A stretch of 64,000 bases of DNA from Echinarachnius parma (lineage: Eukaryota; Echinodermata; Echinoidea; Clypeasteroida; Echinarachniidae). The stretch covers positions 1 through 64,000 of the forward strand of contig JBAMJV010000865.1 of NCBI GenBank assembly GCA_037951105.1. The letters are read 5' to 3'. Numbering within the stretch: the stretch's first letter is position 1; each line of letters begins with the position of its first letter. Of the stretch, positions 24,201 to 36,200 are shown piece by piece. The position numbers and the translations under genes were made by a program. The notes under the pieces were generated by a model, which was not told where the DNA came from, searched no databases, and was given only the letters and a program-made list of their open reading frames with translations.

Positions 24201-27200
24201 ATTCCTTGAAAGCTCTTGATCAAGAACTTTTCAAGGATGCTCATTTAAGTAAAAATTTATGCTGATCATTAGTGGAAGTAATAGTACTTTTGATCACACT
24301 ACATATATTTACCTCAGAATTTTCGTACCCGTCATCTACAGCCTTCGTCAGCGTTGTGAACGGACTTGACCTTTGTGATGTCGCGATCAATTATCGGATG
24401 GTAGACATCGGCAGCTTATATCCCCCCCCCCCCCCCCCCTCCCCCTTCTGTCTCTGTTCAGTGTGGATTGAAAGGCCCGGATGTAGATCACTTACTTAAC
24501 CCCTCTCTTAAAGTAGTTGACCGCTACATCACAAAGGTAAAGTCGGGTCACAATGCTGAAAAAGGCTGCAGATGACAGCCAAAAAATTCTGAGGTAAATA
24601 TTTGCAGTGCAAGAAAAGTTTAAAATGTTCTCCATTAATATAAAATACCAATACAGATGATCTTTCATGCTTATGATCATTATCACCCCAATATCTGAAT
24701 GGGGCAGTGTAGGGCCAACATGGCAAGATGCTTTGCCAATGAAGGGGATACTCTCTGCGACTGCGGAAAGACCCAGACAATGGACCATATCGTGCAGTGC
24801 GGCGGAGTTGGCTGCACGGATGGAGACCTGGCCATTGTGAGCGAGTCGGCCATCGCAGCAATCGCACAATGGAAGGATTTAAAGGGGACCACCAGGCAAA
24901 GAACAACACATTATTAAATGTTTTGGTACCGTTTTGTGATATCAAATAGATACCCACCATTTTGCAAAGGGTTGTGTAATTCATAAACAAAGCAATTAAT
25001 TTCCACCACTTACGGAACCACTGCTATTTCCTGGTTCCATACAGGCCAACCATTTGCGAGTGCGCCAATGCTATTCACGCGTACGTTTGTAGACAATAGA
25101 TTCCCGGGCGATTCGTTCGCTCTGCACACACATCGCAATTCACCGCACGCATCGCAGTCTTCGCAATTCAGACCGCATGAACGCATGCTTTAGAATGGTG
25201 ATGAGTTTCCAATTTTTTTTTCTTTTTCTGGAAACATATTTTTGTGAACTTGTTGATGGAATGGAATACTATTAAGATGTTACCTTTCTTTAATATATTT
25301 TTTTTTTTTGGGTGGTGGTACCCTTTAATTTAGAAACTCTAATCTTGATCTGAGAAGACACGAACGAACGAACCCCGATTTCTTACCTAGACTGATCTCC
25401 GAGGCTGCTGCGCTGCTGCTGGTGCAAGAGGTCATCAAGAGTGCTGCCTGGTCTTTGGACAGTATCACCTTGCTTCTTGGAAACCTGAAGACAACACATA
25501 ACAGATGGAAGAGCTCTTTGCATTGACATTGAAATAACACTGGAAAACAACACTGCAGATAACCATGTCATATTTTAATAATGTAAAAGATAAATACTTA
25601 CAACATTTGAATGCCCTTTCCATCTCTCAATAGTTTAAGAAGACAAGGGAAAACACTAGATTTTTGAGAATTTTTATAGAGGAGGGAAGCAATTTACGAT
25701 TGCTCAAAGTAAAAAGGCCTATACGTCTTCATTAGTTCATTGTTATATAATGATACATGCTCCCATTAAATCAAGTTTTTATCGTGTTGACTTAAGTCTC
25801 GAGGAAAGAAAATATTGACAGCTATGAAAGAACATTATATTAATAAAGAAGTTAGTCATTACAGATTATTTACACGATGTCACAAACCTTGATGTTTCTC
25901 CATTGTCTGTCTCTACAACATAGCCATTCTCTGCTCCACCAATACCTCGGTAGTATCCCACCACGATACCTGCAATAAGATGAAGAATTTCAGATGAACA
26001 CTCCATGCCTTTTTCTGAAATTTCATTATTAACTTTTTGGAGACAATATGCTATTATGCAATATGCGGGCCGATCCAGTGTCCCGTTGATTGGTTGTTTG
26101 CCCGTGTGCACCGGCCAATCGGCGGGTTACGTTGTTGACCTATCAGGAACGCAATCGCTCATGCGAGATTGTGATGTTGGGAGCCACGGTAGAGCATAAA
26201 AGCCGAGTGTCTACATTCGATATTATCATTTGACAAAGTATTGCAGTAGCATACGAAACGTCGTGATCGTTTAGATTCCTAGTTTGACATTGCGAGACAA
26301 ACGAATATCATTAGCGATATTATTTCCGATAATATGCTATTGGTTTAATACTTATTTTACGATATATTATAGCCTCTGATATCTTGGACTAAACTAAAAA
26401 TGGGTCCTAAACAGTACCTCCATTAATATTCCTACACTATAATTGATGACATAATATAAGTTCACTAACATTACTAATAAATACTTAACCTTTGACCTTA
26501 TGACCCCAATTGGTGTTCACTATACTCACATCACAAACAAATATATATTTAACCTTTGACCTTATGAACCCAATTGGTGTTCACTATACTCACATCACAA
26601 ATAAATATGTAACCTTTTGACCTTATGAACCCAATTGGTGTTCACTATACTGATATCACAAATTAATATTTAACCTTTGACCCCATAACCCCAAACCCTT
26701 CTTACCAGGATAGCTGTATCCATCTGGTGATTCGGCCATGACGCTCTGCCCTTTGGAAAGCCAGTCTTTTATGATCAAATCTTTGCTGTTAACAACCCTT
26801 ACATCACCATCATCAAAGCTGATCTTTAGTCTGGAACAAACAAACAAATAAACAAATAAACAAACAATGAGTAAACAATTGTTCAGCAATAATATCAAAG
26901 ATATTTAGTTGTGTCTGTACCCTTTTAGTGATACTCCTTTTGTAACAGATTACCAACCTTACAACAATTATCTGGCTTTTCCATAAGCTTCTCTTGAATG
27001 ATTATGTTGAGAAAAAAAAAACAATCCTAATTTCCAAACATATTAAAGCTAAGCCAATCTAAAAGGGAAACAGAAAAGGGAAAAGGGAAACAGAAAGCAG
27101 TTTCATAGACAAGATTTATATACATGCAAACTGCTTCCCATAGAATCAAGAAAACTAGTCTGTATAAAGCGGTAATTGCTAGGGTAGGTTTGACTGGATA

Positions 27201-30200
27201 ATTTGTTGCCTTGCCTCGCCCCGTTGAACCTTTCAACAACAAAAAACTAATCTCTATTCCCAAACTAATGGGTGGAATTCACAAAGGAGGGTTGTAGGAG
27301 GTTTGTACAAACCATGGTTTGACCATGGTTTACATCTATGGAATGCCATTTGTAAACTGATGGAGAAAGAATGTAAACTCCTTACTTGTTAACAATGTTG
27401 ATTTACAATTTACTTGTATACGAGCAGCATTCCATAGATGTAGACCATGGTAAAACCATGGTTTGTACAAACCTCCTACAAACCTCCTTTGTGAATTCCA
27501 TCCATTATAGCTAAGCCAATCTATTGATTATCAAAGGGGAACAGAAAAAGTGGTTTCATAGACAGGAATCCCTCTCACCCGACGACGTACAGTCAACCTA
27601 TCGGAAATAATATCGCTAGTGATATTCGTTTGTCTCGCAATGTATGGTCAACTAGGAATCTAAAGTCAACAGTCAACCTGTTCGCAACGTCAAGCCCCTC
27701 CTATCACCCATCCCACTTCTTTCCATAACACATACCTGTGCTGTAGTTCTTTTTTAGAAGTACAAGATCAAGAAAGAATAACAATGTTCAGTAATTTTCA
27801 GGACTATCCAAGAAGGAATACTCAGGACTCTCCAATCCCTCCTTTCTCACATGGTGCAACCCTAAGCCAACTGTATACAGGGTGGCCCCCCCAAAAACGG
27901 AACGGGGCACTTCCCAAAATAAAGTAACAAAATTATTATGTCTATTGGATAGGGTGTCTTTTCCAATGAAAAACGATACCAAGAACAGTAATTTTGGACG
28001 TGTAGTTTTTGTTTTAGGGCGCTTTGAGTGAGACCATGTCAGGTTCCCATTTTTGTCAATTTTTATCAAGGCAGTGTCTGATAAATGAGACTTACTGCCC
28101 GTAATAGTATAGAGCAACTATGCCCATTCTCTCAGCACACAGCTGAATGCACACTAACAATGGCGCGCGGATTGTTCGCGTGCCCGAAGGTATGACGGGC
28201 AGTAAGTGCGATTTATCAGGCACTGACATGGTAAAAATTGGCAAAAATGTGAACCTGACATGGTGTTACTCACAGCGCCCTAAAACAAAAACTACACAAC
28301 CAAAATGACTGTTCTTGGCATCGTTTTTCATTGGAAAAGACACTCTATCCGATTGACATAATCATTTTGTTACTATATTTTGGGAAGTGCACTGTTCCGT
28401 TTTTGGGGGGCCACCCTGTATATGAATCCCATAGAATTGAATCAATAAAAATTCAAGTTGTCCCACCTGTTAGATTTCTCTTCTGTCTTGATGGTTCCTG
28501 GGTAGTAGAAGCCATCCAACCAGCGGGTGTAGACCCTGATACCGGGCACCAGGAAGGCCTGGGCGGAGTCTGAGGTTAGCTCACTGGTACTGGAAGCATT
28601 CCCGGCATTCCCTGATTGTCTGGGTTCTCGGGGAGGTGAGACCAGCACAGGAGGCAACCCAGTCTCATCTGTGATCAAGGACAGGGTGGGGAGGAAGTAA
28701 TACTCATCACAATTAGTTTACTTTCAAGTTTATTTAAATTCAAATCCATAAAAACACATTTAAAAAAAAACAAGTATAAAATACAAATTTACAATATACT
28801 ACAAATCAGAGAACACACACAAAAAAGGATATATATGTTTACAAACATACCAGAATTATAAAATAAGTTGATTAATACAAATGAATTGGGGAAACGCAAA
28901 TAAAACAGTGAGGTTCTGTCGAGGCAGTCCGTATTATTACAAGTTACATTAAAAAATCCAACAATGCAAATTGCACCCTTAGAAATACACCACAAATTAA
29001 TGATTTCACTGTTTGAAAGGACATTTTGCATTATGACGAGACATTTTTTGCAGTACTATTTCAGTTCATAAAGTAAATATTTACGGTAGTCAAACCTGTA
29101 TATAGCGACCACCTAAGGGTCCCAAGGGTCCATAACATGTTGTTTTTTTCCCCTTCTCTTCAGGGGATTGATTTTGGTTGCCACTATAAGCAGGTTGACT
29201 ACTAGACAGGGGGCTACCAAGACAGGATTGACTGGAGTTTTTTTCAAACACATTCAACACTTTTAACTCTTATTCAAATATGTTTTACTTTGATTAGCAT
29301 CAATAGAAAAATGGTCTGTAAATTTTCAGGAAGCACTTACCAACAGGAAAAACTTGAGTATCATCTAGTTCAGTTTGTTGAGGTCTCTGATCCTTAGATA
29401 TATTTTCACCCCCTTCCTCGGTAGTGGACTGTACCGTTTTGTTCTGTTCTAAAGACTCATCGCTAGAGGTTCTCCCATTTGACCTGCGGGGTTGGGCACA
29501 GGGAATTCCCTCCGATTCCTCAGATGACAGGGTGGCAAGGTCCTGAAAACTCACTCTCGGGGATACACGGGGAGGAGTGTTCTTTGGGGACTCTTTAAGT
29601 TGATTGTTGCTGTCCGAACTTGATACCCTTTTTGTTGCATCCTGCTCTCCATCCGATGCGACTCCAGATGTTCCTGGCTGTTCCTGCAGATTCTGGTCAG
29701 GTGAGGGCTTATCAGGTGTCCTGCCTGCTGCCTTGCGCCTACTGGGTGTTCTCCTTGGTACAATGAACTCTGCATTGTCACCAGACCTTTTAGTGTCGCC
29801 TTCAGAGGAAGACACGGAAGGACTGCTGCCTCCTGCTGTTCTTGCTGGACTCTCTCCAGCAGCAGATGTTCTCCTCCCTCCTAAAGAAGTTCCAAACTGT
29901 CCACTCACACTTGGAGACCCTCTTCCAGGGTCGATGCCTCCACTCTGTACAGAATGCGGTGAGGAACGAGTTGCTCTCCCAGTTGGAACAGAAGTCATGG
30001 GACTTATTGGGGATCTTCTACGCTCACCAGAAGGCATTCCTTGCGGTGATTTCCGGGGTGACGGTATCCTTCTTTGAGACAAAACTTGTTGGTGCGCGTC
30101 TCCAGGGGACACAATCACAGTAGCTCCCTCTGTGAACTGTTCGTGTCCAGAGACGTTTGGGGAGGTCTTGTTGGAACCAGGAAGACTGATAGTCTTGGCC

Positions 30201-33200
30201 AATGAGCTGTCGGCCTCAGATATGCTGGAGAGGCTGGTGCTCTTCTGGAATCCCGTGCTCAGGATACTGGATGTTTTCTGCACAAGGCTTCCTGCATTGC
30301 TCGAGGACGTTCGGGATCCCAGGGAACTGATGTCACCCAGGTAACCTGATGTGAGAGACCCAGACTTGGAACGGGGAGATGGGCTGGTGAAACTCTGCTC
30401 CAGTTTTTCTATCACTTCATCAACAACCTCCTGTACAGAGAATACAAACTCATTAAACAGAAATCTTACAGCAACATGAATCAATTTATGTATTTTTTCT
30501 GGTTTTGTACTAATATAAGTGATCACACATGAAACGGTGTGATTGTTCCCTCAAGCTGACTTCCACTTCCATTGCCTATATAATTCTATATGGGGATCAC
30601 ATGTGGGTGAAGGCGACTTGTCCACTGTGTTTTAACATTCCTTCACCTTTGAAAAGAAGATCGGAGGATTTCATATTGTGTCTTTGTCTAGGTATTATGG
30701 TGGGTTGCTCGAAAATGATGTTCCAATCGGCTGCAATTTTGAAAGGCTCCTTTCTAATTGATGTTCAAACAGGCATTACTCTCTTGTTTCTTGTCCTATT
30801 ATTTAACTACTATTTCTCAAATTTTTCTTATTCTGTTGGACAATAGTTGAATTTGGTCTGGAATTTCTTTAAAAGTTTACATAGTGGCAAGAATTCTCAT
30901 CAGTAGCTCGTTTTTAGTTCCAGGATAAAAAGGACACGAATCACAGACAATTTCATTGACAGTGCCATTAATAAAACTCACTGGAATGCCAAATCTTTTG
31001 TCTGGATGTCACTATAAAGCCTACCTGACTAAGAACTGTCCTCTCCACTGTCTCTCCCCATTCCTCGACCACCTTCACCTTCTGGACAACGGTGAGCTTC
31101 AGATAGCTGACCTTCTTCCAGGGAGCTGGTTGCCTGGCTGGTGGGGACTGGTCAGGAATCTACCAACAAATGCAACAATATTATACAGTTTATATATACA
31201 GTATATAGCATTTAAAGAGCCCCATGTATCTAGGTGCCCTATTCAGGGGCGCATTATTATTATCCTTGGGTCATCAGATGCAGTTCAATCCTGCATAATT
31301 ATCTTGTGCACCATCTTAGCACTCTGTGGAGTTTACTAGCTTGAACTGCTCTACCAGGTCATTTTGCTGAGAGAAGAGCAGCAATGTGGATTAGATGCCT
31401 TGCTGACATAAATGCAGGGCCCATGGGGAATCGATAAGTTTCAAAGTGACTTGAAGCCAAGCACTTATCTGATCTTGCCACAACATAAAACAACTAATTC
31501 ACAATTGAAGGGGCTGTGATGATTTGCATATTGCAGCTAAAAGAGAAAATGGTTTCATTACTTCACAGAGACTGGTTTTGATACGCTGGGTGAGAGGGGA
31601 ACTTTTACAGACCTTTACAAAAATGAAGACGCAGAAAAATGATAAACAAATAAAGAAGATTCTGAAAGTTCCATAAATTCCCGACCTGGTATTAGAAGGC
31701 TGATCACACCGAGTTGCATATTTACTTCTTATTCTAAATGTGACAGTCATAAACAAAATCAAACAAGCTTAGTTCAATTCAAAACAAAATGAAACAATCT
31801 CCATACAACATAATGTAACATATTAAAGGACTTTGAGATATACTACAATGAGTTTTTCTATAGTATACCAAAGTATTTGAAGTGTACAAATAGACTGTGT
31901 GCCAGGGATCAGTAACTCATTGTTTTGTAATATAATTATAACCACCTCCCTTTTTGAGCCAAAGGACTATGATTAATTCAGGGCTCGCCACTAGCACTTG
32001 CCCCATTGCCGGGGGGAAGTCCAAACTGATATTGGGCAAGTTAAATTTCTTAAATGGTCTAGTTTGGCTGCCCAATCAGACAACTGAATAATTATTCAAC
32101 TACAAGAGAATAAATCAATTTCTTACCTGCAAATTTTATCTAGAAGTAATTTTACTTGCCCAAATGGGCCAATACAGAAAAAAGTTTGTGTGAAGGCTTG
32201 ATTAATTGAATATTTGATGATTCGTAGCCAAATCATAGGTGATAGGAAGTTTGAATAATTTAACTAACCTGTTGTGTGTCTGGGACTGGCAGTGATGGTC
32301 CACTCTGCCGTCTAGCATCCCCCTGGGCTGGATGATCAGATGCAAGTCGTGCCTCCGGCTCAGAGGCAGGAGACTTCTGACGTCTTTTACCAGTTGTTGC
32401 CGGTGATTTCTGATGTCCCTTGCCAGCCAAAGCCGGAGACTTCTGACGTCCCTTGCGGGCCGAGGCCGGTGATTTCTGGAGTTTCTTTGAAGCAGGAGTT
32501 GGCAAACGATTTTTGCCCTTGGCTTTGCGTGTCCTGGAAGCACTCTCCTCATCTTCCGTGCTCTCTGGTTCCTCGACCGACCTCTTCCTCCTTCTACCTG
32601 TGGCTTTACGAGCCGTCGCTGGGGATTCCTTCTGGAGCGATGCGCCTGCATTTGTGGTTATGGTGCCTTTACGTACTGTCACAGGCGATTCGGTTGGCAG
32701 CCGTCTGCCTACACCACATACGGGCATGGAGACATTTGGAGAGTGTGTGAGAGAAGCTTCAAGCTCAGTAGCGGATCTCTTCCTCTTACCCTTAGTGTGG
32801 GACTTGGGTATGCTTTGGTCTGTATTGCTCCGCTTTCTACTACTTGAAGCAGTAACAGTCGGTACAGGTGTTTCAATATCTTTTGGGGGAAACAATTAAA
32901 ACACAAAATAAATTCAATTAATTTAACTAGATAAAAGGACAGAAATAAGTCTTCAATTTAACTTCTTCTTTTTTTCTTGTTAAGATCACTAGGCATTATG
33001 AGACCTGTATTACTCCTCTTCCTACCGCCTGAAGTGATAACATCCAGTGTAGGTTTTTACGTGATTCTTCAAAGGGAGAACAAAATAATAGGAGAGAGAT
33101 ATATTTTTGCATTCTTTTCAACAGGCACATTGTCAAGAGAGGTATTGAGTATTAATTTGTCAACAATGTATTCCAATATCAAGATGAGGACATACTGTAT

Positions 33201-36200
33201 TCATGTAAAATTAAGTAACCTGAACACATCATGCATTCAGCCGCTTTGTGGTGGAGGCATAATCTTTTGAACTTTACATGGGCTGCATGAAATAACAACC
33301 CTTATTGCAAAAGTAATACTTCAGAATGTTAACTACCTTTATCCAGGTTTCTTGAGGGCAGACTCTCCTTGCTTGCCACATCTTGTTTCCTTGTCCGCTC
33401 TTTCATTGGCGTCGGGGTCTTGTTTGACTGAGATTCAGTGAACTCGTATGGATCTCTCCTCCCGCCTTCCTTCATGCCCTGCGAGGAAGCACCCATGTTG
33501 CCACTCATTGCACCTTCATCTGTTGCCATGGTAGGGTCTTTCTTATGTTGCGCCCTTGATGATCTTGCTGTGGATCGTCCTGTCCTGGCTTGTTCATTTT
33601 CCTGACATTCTACAACAGCATCTGCTTCGCTGTTGGCATTCTCTGAGAGCAGGAACTGGGCAAGGATGGACATCTCATCTTCCAGGATGTCCTCAGGGGG
33701 CTTTCGTGCAAGGACGTCATCAGTTGACTTTTGTCCGAAGGTAGAGTGGTCTATCGTTTGTTCCTTGGCAACAGCATCTACTGATGCTCCTTTGACTTCA
33801 TGAGACTCATCCGCTTCAACCACCTCCAACTCTTTCTCCTTGCTCCCTTCTCCTTCTTCAACTGACGTCTTTACTGCTTCAGGAACATGTGGGACATCCA
33901 CACTTTGATTAATTCCTCTCGGTCCTTCTCTTCCGTTCTTTACATCTTCCTGTTGTTCTTCCTCTATCTCCTCCATCTCAACATCCTCATCATCATCAAC
34001 ACCATCCTTCCCCTCATCCCCCTCCTCCTGGTAGTCAACAGGAAGTGTTGCCGAGTTGTCCCTTTGATGGCCCTCTTGAGCCATTCCCTCTTCCATTGCT
34101 TCATCAGCTAGGTCTTCTGCATCCTCCCTCCCTTGTTCAGTTCCACTTGGCCGTTTCTCCTCTTGCTCAGTGGGTCCTTTAGAGGTTGATGGTTGTTCCC
34201 TTCTACTCCTCTTCCGAAGAAAGGAGCCAGATCTTGGCAGCGAAAAAGGATCTCTGTCATGGAACAAATAAAAAAAGATTCTTTATCATGATGTAGAGAA
34301 AATTCAACATTTTCATTATACATGGGTTTTTGTTATTGCATTTGTGACTTCCCACTAATAAGGTGTAGTATTATTATAGTGACATCTTCTTCTCTATTTT
34401 CACTTCTGTAAGTATTAATGCCTGTTAATGAATTAGCTGAGTAGTAAATGGACCCCATATCTTATTAAGGGCTTGTAGAAAACAGGGGACAAGCTTAGAT
34501 AGGTCAATGGCTTTTTCTGGTCCCTAACATCCCTACATTATCTATGCATATCTTTTTCCAGATCTTGTTGATGTTTTTGTACAATATTAAAATAATGTAT
34601 GTTTTTTATATATATTTTATTGTTTTGTTTTGATTGGATGTTAAAGTACTGACACTGCAACTAAAACTGAACTAACTTTTCATGATGACTGCTTGTTCTA
34701 GTCTTCTTGGTGGTCTTTGTAGCCTGTTTAGCCTCCTGTACCCTGCTAAACACTGACGTCTGTTTCTTACTAGGACTCTCCTTGGTCTCACGAAGCAACT
34801 CACTGCTGATGGCTGGCTCTGGGTAAGGGTCAAAGGTCAAAGGGCAAAGACATTTTAGATTACTTGACAAAATCTAAGAAATTAATGATCAAAGGTAGAA
34901 AATATTTGTATTTCACTCGATTTTTTTTTCTTCAGTAGCAATTTGCTGCAAATGGCTTTCTGGGTAAAGATCAAAGGTCAAATGGCAAAGACAGACCATT
35001 TTTGTCGGTAACTTGACAATATTCTACAAAATAAATGATAAAAGGTCGAAAATATTTGTATTTCACTGGATTCTTTTCATTACAAATTCAATTTGAATTC
35101 ACGGTAGGAAAATGTATGATTATTTAATTAAAATGCACAATACTTGTAAGATTCATGTACAAATCTGCATTGGAATGCTCACTAGTGAAACGATTTGACA
35201 ATCACATATTGTTGGCTGAGAAAGAGAAGGGAGCTTAGTCACTTTTTGTACTTTGAGGATCAAGATGGTACGCAGAACTCGATTTAGAAAAAATGGACAT
35301 GACGCCCTTCTCACTCACACCCAACGATATTAAATGTTTTGACTTACTTTCCATATGGAACTCTGGGATTTCGCTGTGTTCAGTTGAATCGATGTCCAGG
35401 ATATCACTGACCACCAATGTATTTGATGCCTTGGTTGCAGGACTCTCCTATGACAAATATTAGCATAAAGCAAAAAGGTAACATCATATATGGTAATCAA
35501 TCAGGTACTATATTCAAAATTACAGATATATTAAGCAGCAAATATTATCAAGAGCTATATGAGAATCACATCAAACCGCAGTTGCGCGTGAGTTACACAC
35601 AATCTGAATTGAATTTTAGGTGCAACCTGTAAAACATGACACAAATAATTGTATTCTGTAGAATATTCATGCAAGGTCTCTCTCATAACTATGCACATCA
35701 CGAGCAGTGGGGTAGTGTGATCCTTTAACCTTTTCCCTTCGAGATTCTGAAATCCCCATAGACTTTGTACATAGCCCACTCGGTTCTCGTAGGCAAAGGG
35801 TTAATCTGTTCCCTACTAGATTTTGCAATCCCCATAGAGTTGATACAGGGCTCACCAGGTTCCTGTAGGCAATGGATAAACTTGTTCCCTACTAGATTTT
35901 GCCTCCCCCATAGAGTTGATACAGGGCTCACCAGGTTCCTGTAGGCAATGGATAAACTTGTTCCCTACTAGATTTTGCCTCCCCCATAGAGTTGATACAG
36001 GGCTCACCAGGTTCCTGTAGGCAATGGATAAACTTGTTCCCTACTAGATTTTGCCTCCCCCATAGAGTTGATACAGGGCTCACCAGGTTCCTGTAGGCAA
36101 TGGATAAACTTGTTCCCTACTAGATTTTGCCTCCCCCATAGAGTTGATACAGGGCTCACCAGGTTCCTGTAGGCAACGGGTAAACTTGTTCCCTACTAGA

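Noticed and set aside
29604-30123. Antisense frames up to 157 residues
   Set aside because: Shadows of the large TP53BP1 exon 16, whose coding sense is supported by homology and splice phases.
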